Below are positions 42,523-51,458 of a stretch of 64,000 bases of DNA, piece after piece. The stretch lies in the NCBI RefSeq assembly GCF_000311785.1, contig NZ_HE978535.1:228776-292775 (forward strand), given 5' to 3'. The DNA is from Brevibacillus massiliensis. Its GTDB lineage: Bacteria; Bacillota; Bacilli; Brevibacillales; Brevibacillaceae. Position 1 is the stretch's first letter. Each line of letters begins with the position of its first letter. The position numbers were made by a program, and so were the translations under genes. The notes under the pieces were generated by a model that was given only the letters and a program-made list of their open reading frames with translations, was not told the DNA's origin and did no database searches.

Positions 42523-42714
42523 TGAATGTGCCCGCATTTTGAGTTGTATTCCGCGGGGCATTCCTGTACCATTTTCCTAAAAGAGCCATGTTGGCTGTCG
42601 TGGCCCTGAGCCATGAACACAGCCAAAGTTCGGGCTCTTTTTCCATGCCGTTGTTTCCGCCAAAGCCCCGATACAGTGGGCCGTACGAGCGGAAGCGAGA
42701 GGAGAGTCATTCGC

Positions 42715-43658
42715 ATGAAATTAGACCGGCTGTTGGCCATCGTCCTGCTGCTTCTCTCGAAAAGAAAATGCAGGCGAAAGAGCTTGCCGAGATTTTCGGT
42801 GTATCCGTCAGAACGATCTACCGCGATATAGAGACGATCAGCCTGGCCGGCATACCGGTGATCACGACTCAGGGAACCAATGGCGGTATCGCTGTCATGG
42901 ACGGGTACCGCCTCGAAAAAAACTGGCTGTCGGACGATGAACTGGCAACGGTGGCGACGGCCCTGAAGAGCCTATCCACATCGATCCAGGACGAGCATAT
43001 CAGTGCGGCGCTGCAAAAAATAGTCCGCTTGGTGCCGAAGCATGAAGAAGAGAAGTTCCGCGCCAGAGCAGAGAAGATCTTTATCGACTTTTCTCCCTGG
43101 GGAAATGATCCGGCGCTGAAGGAAAAGTTTGATCGGATCATGGCGGCGATTGATTGCAGCCAGCACGTTTCATTTGCCTATGTAAACGCAGCCGGTGAGC
43201 ATTCCCGGCGCACGGTAGAACCGCACGCGTTGGTGCAAAAACAGCAAAAGTGGTACCTGTACGCTTTTTGCACGGAGAAGAACCAGTTTCGCTTCTTCAA
43301 AATCTCCCGAATGAAGCAGCTCGAGTGCCGTCCGTCTGCCTTTCAGCGGCGAGAAATCGCTTTGGAACAACGTCCCTGGGTTCAGGAATGGCATCGACCC
43401 GAAAACCTGGTCGACCTGGTGTTGAAGATTGACCCCAAAGTAAAGAGCTTGGCAGAAGAGTGGTTTGGCCCGGAGAAGATCCAATCGGACGGTCCAGATA
43501 GCTGTCTGGCGGAGATCACGCTTCCGCTGGATGATTGGCTGTGCGGTTTTCTGCTCAGTTTTGGTCCCTTTATCGAGGTATTGGAGCCCGCCCACGTGCG
43601 GGAAAGGGTAAAAGAGCAGGCGAGAAAAGTGTACCAACTTTATGAACCCGGCTCGTAA
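42715..43658 (+). CDS. YafY-type HTH/WYL-domain transcriptional regulator with an apparent frameshift near the start
   Basis: The family N-terminus MKLDRLLAIVLLLLSKRK begins at the ATG at 42715, preceded by GAGAGGAGAG. The continuation MQAKELAEIFGVSVRTIYRD lies in the -1 frame from 42768. The junction is an A-rich run (42760-42768), and a single missing A would restore a 314-residue protein. The rest is intact: an HTH_11 domain, a WYL ligand-sensing domain (FAYVNAAGEHSRRTVEPHALV) and a C-terminal WYL extension. It may be a recent pseudogene, a sequencing error or a slippage-expressed gene. Starting at 42768 instead would lose the first HTH helix and has no ribosome binding site. Possible target is the upstream Rieske gene. 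Confidence 0.8.
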
Positions 43659-43729
43659 ACTTTTTTTAACCTGACAAACTGTTGTCAAGTTGCTTCCTTT
43701 ACCATAGATGGCAAAGGAGGGATTGACGT

Positions 43730-43981
43730 ATGAGTGAAAAACTGTGCCAAAGCTGCGCGATGCCGCTGACGGAAGAACTGTCAGGGACGGAGCAGAACGG
43801 AGCCAAAAGCGAAGAGTACTGCCTGTATTGTTATGAACAGGGGGCGTTTAAACAGCCCGAGCTTACCATGGAGCAGATGATAGAGATATGTATTCCATTT
43901 ATGCAACAGAGCGGGATGGAAGCAAAACAGGCCAGGCACCTTCTGCAAGAATTTTTGCCAAAGCTGAAGAGGTGGCAGTAA
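43730..43981 (+). CDS. Putative zinc-ribbon protein
   Basis: An 83-residue protein with the treble-cysteine pattern of the putative zinc-ribbon family: CQSCAMPL near residue 6 and YCLYCYEQGAF near residue 30. The rest is helical (MEQMIEICIPFM, LLQEFLPKLKRW). These proteins often sit beside effector-binding or transcription factors. AAAGGAGG precedes the ATG. It is probably cotranscribed with the GyrI-like gene 16 bases downstream. Confidence 0.85.
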   Translation: MSEKLCQSCAMPLTEELSGTEQNGAKSEEYCLYCYEQGAFKQPELTMEQMIEICIPFMQQSGMEAKQARHLLQEFLPKLKRWQ

Positions 43982-43997
43982 TCCAAGGGGGAGCTGC

Positions 43998-44501
43998 ATG
44001 GACAAGCCAAGAATCGTCACACTGGGGGAGCGGAGATTTGCCGGAATATCGGTTGTGACAGACAATGAGCATGAGTTGTCGGGGCGAGGAAAGATCGCTG
44101 CGCTGTGGGAACGATATAGGCAGGGCCGCGTTCAGCAGCAGATCTGCAACCGGACGGAGGAAAACCTTACGATCGCCCTTTATTCGCAGTACGAGTCAGA
44201 TGAGACAGGACTTTACACCTACTCGATCGGGTCATTTGTGGACTCGTCGGAAGGCCAAGGGGGCCAATTGGCGGGGATCGTCATTCCGCCCGCGACATAT
44301 GCGGTGTTTACGTCCAGAAAGGGGCCGCTGGCTGAGGTAGTAGTGGAGACCTGGCAGGCCATCTGGGAGTGGTCAAAAGGCGGCGGGCGGGCCTTTACGG
44401 CAGATTTTGAAGTATACGACGAACGGGCTGCCGATCCGTCATGGTCGCAAGTCGACATTTACATCGCGATCAAGGAGAGAAACACTTCGCCAATCGGTTG
44501 A
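43998..44501 (+). CDS. GyrI-like/AraC effector-binding domain protein
   Basis: A 167-residue stand-alone ligand-binding domain of the GyrI-like (SOUL/BmrR C-terminal) fold. Features are GERRFAGISVVTDN at the start, ALYSQYESDETGLYTYSIG, the IPPATYAVFTSRKG strand and EVVVETWQAIWEW helix, and VDIYIAIK at the end. Such proteins bind cationic or hydrophobic small molecules, and some hydrolyse them. No DNA-binding domain is attached. It pairs with the zinc-ribbon gene upstream. Confidence 0.8.
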   Translation: MDKPRIVTLGERRFAGISVVTDNEHELSGRGKIAALWERYRQGRVQQQICNRTEENLTIALYSQYESDETGLYTYSIGSFVDSSEGQGGQLAGIVIPPATYAVFTSRKGPLAEVVVETWQAIWEWSKGGGRAFTADFEVYDERAADPSWSQVDIYIAIKERNTSPIG

Positions 44502-44514
44502 TGGAAATAAAAGC

Positions 44515-44552
44515 TGACGGGACTCGCTAATGGTTCGCGTCAGTTTTTTTGC
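44515..44552 (+). terminator. Terminator after the GyrI-like gene
   Basis: Stem CTGACG (44516-44521) with CGTCAG (44540-44545), then seven T. A short stem with a partly paired interior. Confidence 0.6.
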
Positions 44553-44629
44553 GCTGAATTTGCGTAATATTCCGAATACGGGCAGGAGATCACGGTTTCC
44601 CTACCTAATCTAACTATTGGTGAGAGAAA

Positions 44630-45949
44630 ATGGCTGTAAATTTGAACCAATCCTTTGTGCAAGCAATCGTTGACGCTTCCCATGACGGGATCATCGCCGT
44701 CGACCGCGAAGGAAACATCATTCTGGTCAACAAGAACGCGACGGAGATTCTCGGCCTGCCGGAGGGGATTGTCGGAGAACGCATCACCGATTACATTCCC
44801 AATTCGGATATGCTGCGCATTCTGACGACGGGCAAACGAGAGTGGGGCGACATTGCCACGGTGCTGAACCGGCAGATCCTGATCAATCGCCTGCCCATCA
44901 TCATCGACGGCGAGACTGTCGGCGCCGTTTCGACCTTCAAGGAAATCACGGATATCCAAAAAATGGAGATGCGGATTCGCAAACAGTTTACAGAGCACGG
45001 ACTGGAAGCCAAGTACCGGCTGCAGGCCATCGCTGGCAGGTCGCCGGCCATCGCGGAAGCAAAGCTGCTAGCCGAAGAGTTTGCCAGGACTGATGCCACC
45101 GTCCTGATTCTGGGTGAATCAGGGACGGGCAAGGAACTGTTTGCCCAGGGGATCCACCTGGCGAGTTTGCGCGCGACAGGCCCGTTCGTCGCCATCAACT
45201 GTGCGGCACTGCCGGGCAATCTGCTGGAGAGCGAGCTGTTCGGGTATGACGAGGGGGCTTTTACGGGGGCCAGAAAAGGAGGGAAGCCGGGCCTGTTTGA
45301 ACTGGCTCACGGCGGGACGCTGTTTCTCGACGAGATTGGCGAAATGTCCCTGCCGATTCAGGCGATGCTGCTGCGGGTTCTGCAAGAGAGAACGGTACGC
45401 CGCATCGGGGGCGAGAAATTCGTCCCGGTCGACGTGCGGATCGTGGCCGCGACCAACCGCGATCTGGAAGAACTTTTGCACACCAAGCAGTTTCGCTCCG
45501 ATCTGTATTACCGCTTGAACGTCTTGACGCTGGAATTGCCGCCCTTGCGCGAGCGGCTGGCGGACATTCCCGACCTGGTGGAATCGATAATTGGCGAACT
45601 GAGCGAAAAAATCGGCAAGCCGATCCAAGGGGTGGATGCTTCCGTTTACCAGCTGTTCCGGCAGTACGCATGGCCCGGCAACGTCAGGGAACTGCGCAAC
45701 GTAGTGGAGCGGATGGTGCTGCTCGGCAAAGGGACGAGGCTCGGGGAGGAGGATATCGCCTTTTTCGCCAAGCGGCTGGAAGCGCGGGGAGGCAAGCAGC
45801 GGCCCGGGCAGAGGGGGGAAGAGGAGGAGCGGCTGCTCATCAGCTCCACCTTGCAGCTGACACGGGGCAACAAGCAAGAGACGGCCAAGCGGTTGGGGAT
45901 GGATCGGACGACACTTTGGCGCAAAATGAAAAAATACCGGTTGCGTTAA
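44630..45949 (+). CDS. Sigma-54-dependent activator with PAS domain
   Basis: A 439-residue bacterial enhancer-binding protein. A PAS domain (residues about 8-115) begins [19 protein letters not shown]. The AAA+ domain has Walker A GESGTGKE near residue 162, the sigma-54-contacting GAFTGA at residue 209 and Walker [13 protein letters not shown]. The C-terminal Fis-type HTH reads [21 protein letters not shown]. It probably senses a small molecule through PAS and activates the -24/-12 promoter that begins just after its own stop codon, and possibly the one at 55529. B. subtilis relatives include RocR and AcoR. Confidence 0.93.
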   Translation: MAVNLNQSFVQAIVDASHDGIIAVDREGNIILVNKNATEILGLPEGIVGERITDYIPNSDMLRILTTGKREWGDIATVLNRQILINRLPIIIDGETVGAVSTFKEITDIQKMEMRIRKQFTEHGLEAKYRLQAIAGRSPAIAEAKLLAEEFARTDATVLILGESGTGKELFAQGIHLASLRATGPFVAINCAALPGNLLESELFGYDEGAFTGARKGGKPGLFELAHGGTLFLDEIGEMSLPIQAMLLRVLQERTVRRIGGEKFVPVDVRIVAATNRDLEELLHTKQFRSDLYYRLNVLTLELPPLRERLADIPDLVESIIGELSEKIGKPIQGVDASVYQLFRQYAWPGNVRELRNVVERMVLLGKGTRLGEEDIAFFAKRLEARGGKQRPGQRGEEEERLLISSTLQLTRGNKQETAKRLGMDRTTLWRKMKKYRLR

Positions 45950-45967
45950 TGTTGCAGATGCAACATT
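45948..45967. promoter_or_regulatory. Palindromic upstream activator site
   Basis: AATGTTGCA-GA-TGCAACATT is a perfect 20-bp palindrome starting in the stop codon of the activator gene and centred about 97 bases before the -12 element. A further half-site TTTTGCAACG follows at 45978. Position and symmetry suit an enhancer for the Fis-type HTH of the activator. Confidence 0.65.
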
Positions 45968-46040
45968 ATCCTGTCTGTTTTGCAACGCTTTTGTCCGGAA
46001 AAAGAGGATCTGCACCCAGTGTATTCGCAATAGTCAGACG

Positions 46041-46056
46041 TGGCACGGTTATTGCT
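46041..46056 (+). promoter_or_regulatory. Sigma-54 (-24/-12) promoter
   Basis: TGGCACGGTTATTGCT matches the consensus TGGCACG-N4-TTGCW exactly, with the required GG-N10-GC spacing. The expected transcription start is near 46067, which supports the downstream ATG at 46100 and excludes the ATG at 46040. Confidence 0.85.
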
Positions 46057-46099
46057 ATCCTCATGGTTGATCACACTTTTTGTCAAAGGGGCAGCAGAG

Positions 46100-47173
46100 A
46101 TGAACCGTTATTCTGTAGCAGTGATTGCTGGGGACGGGATTGGTCCCGAAGTGATGGCGGAAGGATTGAAAGTGTTGCAGGCGGTAGAGCGCATTCACGG
46201 CGGGCTGCTGTTTGAGCGGCGGGCGTTTGACTGGAACTGCCGCCGCTATCTGCAGTGCGGCAGGATGATGCCGGAGAACGGGCTGGAGATTCTGCGCGAG
46301 TTTGACGCCATTTTGCTCGGGGCGATCGGCTCCCCGATGGTCCCCGATCACATCTCAGTCTGGGAGCTGATCCTGCCGATCCGTCGGCAGTTCCAGCAGT
46401 ATGTGAACCTCCGTCCGATCAAGCTGCTCCGGGGATTGGAGAGTCCGCTCCGCTACAAGCAGCACGCCGAACTGGACTTCGTGGTCGTGCGGGAGAACAC
46501 CGAGGGGGAGTACTCCAATATGGGCGGACGGCTGCATGTGAACACGCCCTATGAGTTGGCGGTGCAAAATAACGTCTTTACCCGGTTCGGCTGCGAACGC
46601 GTCATCCGTTACGCCTTTTCCCTCGCCGAACAGCGGGGAGCGGGATGCGTGACGGCCGCGACGAAATCCAATGGCATCAACCATTCCATGCCGTTCTGGG
46701 ATGAGGTCGTCAGGGAAGTGGGCCGTGGGTACCCCGGGCTGCAGGTACAGCTGACCCACATCGATGCACTGGTCTCGTACTTCATCAGCAGGCCGGAGAG
46801 CATGGGGGTCGTAGTGGCCAGCAATTTATTCGGCGATATCCTGACCGACCTGGGGGCGGCGATTGTCGGCGGTCTCGGATTGTCTCCTTCCGGCAACATC
46901 AATCCGGAAAAAACCTTTCCGTCCATGTTTGAACCGATCCACGGGTCGGCACCCGATATCGCCGGGCAGGGGATTGCCAATCCGATCGCCCAGATCTGGA
47001 GCATCAGCATGATGCTGGATCATCTGGGTTATCCGGAACTGGGCAAGCTCGTTCTGGACAGCATAGAAGCGGTGCTGCAAGAGGGGCTCATCCGCACCCC
47101 GGACATCGGCGGAACGGCGACGACGGCTGAGCTCGGAGCAGCGATTGTCGACAAATTGATGCAGTTGGAGTAA
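46100..47173 (+). CDS. Tartrate/D-malate dehydrogenase-type beta-decarboxylating dehydrogenase
   Basis: A 357-residue member of the isocitrate/isopropylmalate dehydrogenase superfamily. The subgroup marks FDWNCRRYLQCGRMMP, LGAIGSPMVPDHISVWE and YVNLRPIKLL resemble tartrate dehydrogenase/D-malate dehydrogenase (TtuC, DmlA, YeaU). The NAD-binding region ends EPIHGSAPDIAGQGIANPIA. It would oxidise and decarboxylate D-malate, tartrate or a similar 2-hydroxyacid. AAAGGGGCAGCAG precedes the ATG at 46100. First gene of the sigma-54 operon. LeuB is unlikely because no leu genes are present. Confidence 0.88.
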   Translation: MNRYSVAVIAGDGIGPEVMAEGLKVLQAVERIHGGLLFERRAFDWNCRRYLQCGRMMPENGLEILREFDAILLGAIGSPMVPDHISVWELILPIRRQFQQYVNLRPIKLLRGLESPLRYKQHAELDFVVVRENTEGEYSNMGGRLHVNTPYELAVQNNVFTRFGCERVIRYAFSLAEQRGAGCVTAATKSNGINHSMPFWDEVVREVGRGYPGLQVQLTHIDALVSYFISRPESMGVVVASNLFGDILTDLGAAIVGGLGLSPSGNINPEKTFPSMFEPIHGSAPDIAGQGIANPIAQIWSISMMLDHLGYPELGKLVLDSIEAVLQEGLIRTPDIGGTATTAELGAAIVDKLMQLE

Positions 47174-47189
47174 AAAGGAGGCGAGAAAG

Positions 47190-47948
47190 ATGCTGCTGCA
47201 GGAGAAAGTGGCGATCATCACAGGCGGTGGCTCCGGGATGGGGCGGGCGATGGCCCGGCTTTTCGACTCACAGGGGGCAAAAGTCGTCGTTGCGGACGTG
47301 AATGGAGCTGCCGCCCGGCAGACGGCGGAAGCGCTGACCGGCGATTCCGTCGCGGCGGTCACGGATGTAACGGCGGAAGCGCAGGTGAAAGAACTGACAG
47401 AGCAGGTGATCGGGCGGTACGGCAAGGTGGATATCCTGGTGAACAACGCTGGCATGCCGATGTCGTTTACGCCGATTGAAGAGGTATCCGGCGAACAGTG
47501 GAACAGGATCATGGATGTGAATGTGAAATCGGTCTACCTGACTGCCAAGTATGTCGTGCCGCATATGAAGCGGCAGGGCTTCGGCGTCATCGTCAATACC
47601 GCTTCGATCGCCGGGGTGCGGGCCCGTCCCGGACTAAACGCCTACTGCGCCTCGAAAGGGGCCGTTATCATGCTGACAAAGGCGCTTGCGATCGAGCTGG
47701 CTCCCTACAAAATCCGGGTCAACGGCATCAATCCCGGCCCGGCGGATACGCCTATGCTGCCGAGGTTTATGAACGGCGATCAGGAACAGATCGAACGGGA
47801 GACAAAAGAGATATTCTTAAGCAGCGTCCCGCTCGGCTCGCTGATTCAGCCGGAAGACGTCGCACAGGCGGCCCTGTACCTTTGCAGCGACATGGCGAAG
47901 CTGGTGACAGGGGAAATCCTTCATGTGGACGGAGGACGAGGCATATAG
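47190..47948 (+). CDS. Short-chain dehydrogenase/reductase
   Basis: A 252-residue classical SDR. The cofactor motif is TGGGSGMGRA, with Asp in VVADVN suggesting NAD(H) preference. NNAG is followed by the catalytic Ser in NTASIAG and YxxxK in YCASK. The C-terminus ends ILHVDGGRGI. It is FabG-like in form, but the location 16 bases after the dehydrogenase indicates a catabolic oxidation of a hydroxy compound. AAAAGGAGGCG precedes the ATG. Confidence 0.88.
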   Translation: MLLQEKVAIITGGGSGMGRAMARLFDSQGAKVVVADVNGAAARQTAEALTGDSVAAVTDVTAEAQVKELTEQVIGRYGKVDILVNNAGMPMSFTPIEEVSGEQWNRIMDVNVKSVYLTAKYVVPHMKRQGFGVIVNTASIAGVRARPGLNAYCASKGAVIMLTKALAIELAPYKIRVNGINPGPADTPMLPRFMNGDQEQIERETKEIFLSSVPLGSLIQPEDVAQAALYLCSDMAKLVTGEILHVDGGRGI

Positions 47949-48074
47949 CAGGATTTGTGCAAATATTCTGGTACTGATTGGATCAATCGGCCTGTTGGCA
48001 TGTCCCGCTATCGCCAAGATCTGACTTGCCATTGTAGAACGGCTGAAACAATTGGCCAAGAAAGGGGAGAGGTC

Positions 48075-48944
48075 ATGAAGAAGGAAGCGCTCATCCGGGT
48101 GGAAGGCGTCTCATTCGCCTACACCATCAACCAAACAAACATCATACCCGTCCTGCGCGACGTGTCTTTTCAGGTTTATCCGGGGGAGTACCTTGCCATG
48201 ATCGGCCACAACGGTTCGGGTAAGTCGACCCTCGCCAAAATGTTAAACGGCATTCTCACTCCCGATGCAGGCGATGTCTGGGTGGAGGGCCTGAATACAA
48301 AAGAAAAGTCGCTGCACCGGGAGATTCGCCGGCGCGTGGGGATGGTTTTTCAGCACCCGGACAACCAGCTCGTCGCGACCATTGTCGAGGACGATGTGGC
48401 CTTTGGTTTGGAGAATATCGGGGTTCCTGCCGATGAGATGAAGCAGCGGGTCGATGAGGCGCTGGAAGCGGTCGGGATGAGCGCATTTCGCCAGCGTCCG
48501 CCGCATCATCTGTCCGGAGGGCAGAAGCAGCGGATCGCCATCGCCGGCATCCTGGCGATGAAGCCGGACTGTATCGTGCTCGACGAGGCGACCAGCATGC
48601 TGGATTCCCACGGCCGCAGGGAAATCCTCGGCGTGATCGGAAAACTGAACAAGGCCGGGATGACGATTGTGTCGGTCACTCACCACATGTCGGAAGCGGC
48701 CGATGCCGACCGGGTGCTGGTGATGGAGGAGGGGCAAATCGTGCTGGAGGGCACGCCCCGCGAAGTGTTTCGGCAAGCGGAGCGGCTGCATGCCCTGCAC
48801 CTTGACGTCCCGCAGGCAAGCCAGCTTGCGGCGGCGGTCAACCGGCAGTACCAGAGGTTTCGGCCCGATCTGATTCACAAGGACGAGATCGTCGATGAAG
48901 TAGAACGGCTGCAGCCGCCAATAGCGGAGGTGAGCGGTTCGTGA
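48075..48944 (+). CDS. ecfA1: ECF transporter ATPase subunit EcfA1
   Basis: A 289-residue ABC ATPase of an energy-coupling-factor vitamin/metal transporter. Walker A GHNGSGKST, Q-loop VFQHPDNQLVATIVEDDVAFG (typical Ecf form), signature LSGGQKQR and Walker B CIVLDEATSMLD are present. GGGGAGAGGTC precedes the ATG at 48075. It overlaps ecfA2 by four bases. There is a 126-base gap from the SDR gene with no obvious promoter. Confidence 0.93.
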   Translation: MKKEALIRVEGVSFAYTINQTNIIPVLRDVSFQVYPGEYLAMIGHNGSGKSTLAKMLNGILTPDAGDVWVEGLNTKEKSLHREIRRRVGMVFQHPDNQLVATIVEDDVAFGLENIGVPADEMKQRVDEALEAVGMSAFRQRPPHHLSGGQKQRIAIAGILAMKPDCIVLDEATSMLDSHGRREILGVIGKLNKAGMTIVSVTHHMSEAADADRVLVMEEGQIVLEGTPREVFRQAERLHALHLDVPQASQLAAAVNRQYQRFRPDLIHKDEIVDEVERLQPPIAEVSGS

Positions 48945-49810
48945 GCCAGCCGCTGCTGCAGGTCAAAGGCCTGCGACACACCTATATGAGAGGAACGCCG
49001 CTTGAGCACACGGCCCTGCACGGCGTCGACATGTACGCAAACAAAGGCGAGTGCGTCGCCATCATCGGCCACACCGGGTCAGGCAAATCGACGTTAATCC
49101 AGCATTTTAACGGACTGCAGCTGCCGGAGTCCGGCCAGGTCGTGATCGATGGCGTCGACCTGTCGCAGCCAAAGCTGAACGTGAAAGAACTGCGGAAAAA
49201 GGTAGGGCTGGTCTTTCAAAACCCGGAAGACCAGTTGTTTGAAAAACTGGTGGGCGACGATGTCGCCTACGGACCATTCAAGCAGGGACTGCCGCTCGAG
49301 CAGGTAGTCGAACAGGTCAAATGGGCGATGGAGCTGGTCGGCCTGTCCTTCGAGGAGATGAAAGACCGGGCCACCTATGCCCTCAGCGGCGGCCAGAAGC
49401 GCAAGGTGGCGCTGGCGGGCGTGCTGGCGCTCCGGCCGAAAATCCTCGTGCTCGATGAGCCGACGGCAGGCCTTGACCCGAAGTCACGCAAGGAATTGTT
49501 GGAGCGGATCAGGTATCTGAACCGGCAGGAGCAGCTGACCGTCATCTTTGTCTCCCACAACATGGAGGAAGTCGCCTACCTCGCCGACCGCGTCTACGTG
49601 ATGGCAGGGGGATGTGTAGTCTGCTCCGGTACTCCGCGCGAGATCTTTGGCAACCGGTCAGTCCTCGAGGAGCATCAGGCGGGAGCGCCGGAGACAGTCG
49701 AGATCCTGTACCGCCTGTACGATCGCGGTTTTGACGTAAAACCAGACGCCTTTTTGGTCGAGGAAGCCGCGCAGGAGATCCTCTCAGTCCTGCCCGGCAT
49801 CAGGAGGTGA
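48941..49810 (+). CDS. ecfA2: ECF transporter ATPase subunit EcfA2
   Basis: A 289-residue second ABC ATPase, with Walker A GHTGSGKST, Q-loop VFQNPEDQLFEKLVGDDVAYG, signature LSGGQKRK and Walker B ILVLDEPTAGLD. It forms a heterodimer with EcfA1. GTG start overlapping the ecfA1 stop (GTGA), with GCGGAGGTGAG upstream. Gene order A1-A2-T follows the standard EcfAA'T module, but here a dedicated S gene is attached. Confidence 0.93.
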   Translation: MSQPLLQVKGLRHTYMRGTPLEHTALHGVDMYANKGECVAIIGHTGSGKSTLIQHFNGLQLPESGQVVIDGVDLSQPKLNVKELRKKVGLVFQNPEDQLFEKLVGDDVAYGPFKQGLPLEQVVEQVKWAMELVGLSFEEMKDRATYALSGGQKRKVALAGVLALRPKILVLDEPTAGLDPKSRKELLERIRYLNRQEQLTVIFVSHNMEEVAYLADRVYVMAGGCVVCSGTPREIFGNRSVLEEHQAGAPETVEILYRLYDRGFDVKPDAFLVEEAAQEILSVLPGIRR

Positions 49811-49816
49811 AGGAAA

Positions 49817-50659
49817 GTGGCGGGCGAATTCGAATTGACGAGAAACATCACCATCGGGCAGTACTTGCCGACCGGCTCCGTCATCCATCGGCTGGATCCG
49901 CGGTATAAACTGGCGGCTTATGTGATCATCGTCATCGCCATCGCGATGTGCAGTTCCTATCTCGGCAACCTGGTTGCGCTGGCGTTCTGTCTGTGGCTGT
50001 TTTGGCAATCCAGGATCCCGATTCACTACGGAATCTCCGGGATCAAGCCAGCCGTGCCTTTTATCATCATTTTAGGAGTGCTGCAGCTTTTGTTTTACGG
50101 GGGGATAGCGACAGGCGGAACCGTTTATTTTGAATACGCTTTCGTCAAAATCACCAGCGCGAGCATCAAACTGGTGATCGTCTCTGCGGTCCGTTTCGTG
50201 GAGATTATCTTCATCTCCAGCGTGCTGACGCTGAGCACGTCCACGACACAGCTGACCCACGGCATGGAGCGTCTGCTCTCCCCGCTGGAAAAAGTAAAGT
50301 TCCCCGTTCACACTTTCGCGGTGGTGATCACCATTGCCGTCCGCTTTGTCCCGACATTTGCGATGGAGATGGAAAAAATGATGAAAGCGCAGGCATCGCG
50401 AGGGGCGGAATTTGGAACAGGCGAATGGTGGCGGATCGTCAAGCGGACGAAGGACATGTTTCCCATCATCATCCCGTTGTTCAACGTAGCGATGACGCGC
50501 GCCGAGGATTTGATTCTCGCCATGGAAGCCCGCTGCTATACCCCCGGTGCGGCGCGAAGCGCATACAACCACTACCGGGCGGCCGCGCGTGATTACGCGG
50601 CTCTGGCCGTTGGCATCCTGGCTGCACTGATCCTGCTCATCGTGCCTGATCCGTTGTAA
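49817..50659 (+). CDS. ecfT: ECF transporter membrane subunit EcfT
   Basis: A 280-residue scaffold membrane protein with about six hydrophobic segments. The coupling-helix motifs are QASRGAEF and EARCYTPG, the positions where EcfT proteins carry Ala-Arg-Gly-type motifs that grip the ATPases. The start contains SVIHRLDPRYKL, a family hallmark. GTG start after AGGAGGTGAAGGAAA, six bases past ecfA2. Confidence 0.92.
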   Translation: MAGEFELTRNITIGQYLPTGSVIHRLDPRYKLAAYVIIVIAIAMCSSYLGNLVALAFCLWLFWQSRIPIHYGISGIKPAVPFIIILGVLQLLFYGGIATGGTVYFEYAFVKITSASIKLVIVSAVRFVEIIFISSVLTLSTSTTQLTHGMERLLSPLEKVKFPVHTFAVVITIAVRFVPTFAMEMEKMMKAQASRGAEFGTGEWWRIVKRTKDMFPIIIPLFNVAMTRAEDLILAMEARCYTPGAARSAYNHYRAAARDYAALAVGILAALILLIVPDPL

Positions 50660-50724
50660 GCCCCGTAACAGGGAGTTGCCCCCGGCAGGGGGATTCCACA
50701 TATCAGGCAAAAGGAGGAATAACG

Positions 50725-51276
50725 ATGGAAAAAGGCTTGACCGTACGCAAGATCGTGATCGCCGGCGTGCTGGGGGCGATCGCCATTCTGCTTGGCGTGA
50801 CCAGGCTCGGCTCGATTCCGGTGCCGACGGCGGCAGGGAACGCGACGATCATGCATATCCCCACCGTCATCGGGGGGATTATGGGAGGCTGGGGAGTCGG
50901 TCTGGTTATCGGTCTCATTTTTGGGGTATCTTCATTTCTCAACGCGACGATCCCGCTGTTCAAAGACCCCTTGGTCGCGATTTTGCCGCGGCTGTTTATC
51001 GGCATCACGGCCTACCTGACCTATGTCGGGCTGAAGAACGTCAACCAGTACCTGGCCATCGGAGCCGCCGGGTTTATCGGCTCGATCACCAACACGGTTC
51101 TCGTCCTGTTCATGGCCGTCGTTCGCGGCTATTTTGCGCCGGGAGTGGCCGTGACCGTCGCCATCGCCAACGGGATTCCCGAGGCGATCGTGTCGGTTAT
51201 CATCACCCTGGCGGTCGTAGCAGCGTGGATGAAGCTCGGTTCAGCCGGAAAGAAAAAATCAAGAATCTCCGGGTAG
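50725..51276 (+). CDS. ECF transporter substrate-binding (S) component, substrate unknown
   Basis: A 183-residue membrane protein with about six hydrophobic helices and the S-component look: small-residue-rich helix 1 (IVIAGVLGAIAILLGVT), IPTVIGGIMGGWGVGLVIG, and a loop with FKDPLVAILPRLFIG. It resembles the general S-component family rather than a named vitamin binder. AAAGGAGGAAT precedes the ATG. Because it lies in a catabolic operon, the ligand may be a growth substrate or a cofactor of the pathway rather than a vitamin scavenged in general. Confidence 0.85.
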   Translation: MEKGLTVRKIVIAGVLGAIAILLGVTRLGSIPVPTAAGNATIMHIPTVIGGIMGGWGVGLVIGLIFGVSSFLNATIPLFKDPLVAILPRLFIGITAYLTYVGLKNVNQYLAIGAAGFIGSITNTVLVLFMAVVRGYFAPGVAVTVAIANGIPEAIVSVIITLAVVAAWMKLGSAGKKKSRISG

Positions 51277-51292
51277 AGAGTATCGCAGCGGA

Positions 51293-51353
51293 GCTTACGC
51301 CCGAGGCATTGCTGCCTTGGGCATAAGCACTGACACAATACGGTCATGACCGT
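51293..51353 (+). repeat. Two stem-loops between the S-component and M20 genes
   Basis: A 16-bp stem with two G-U or similar pairs (51293-51308 with 51313-51328) is followed by the palindrome ACGGTCATGACCGT (51340-51353) and TTTT. A further AAAACGTC/GACGTTTT hairpin lies at about 51414-51431. These may attenuate transcription or define processing between the transporter and enzyme halves of the operon. Confidence 0.55.
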
Positions 51354-51458
51354 TTTCCCCTCTCATCGGAGGACAAAAGTGCCAGCCGCAAGCGGTCACA
51401 TCCATGTTTGATGAAAACGTCAAGACGTTTTTCACAGTAACAGAAAGGCGGGAGAGGA

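Noticed and set aside
47949-48074. Possible riboswitch or sigma-54 promoter upstream of ecfA1
   Set aside because: A TGGCAT element is present, but no TTGC at the required spacing; no recognisable vitamin riboswitch motif was seen by eye.
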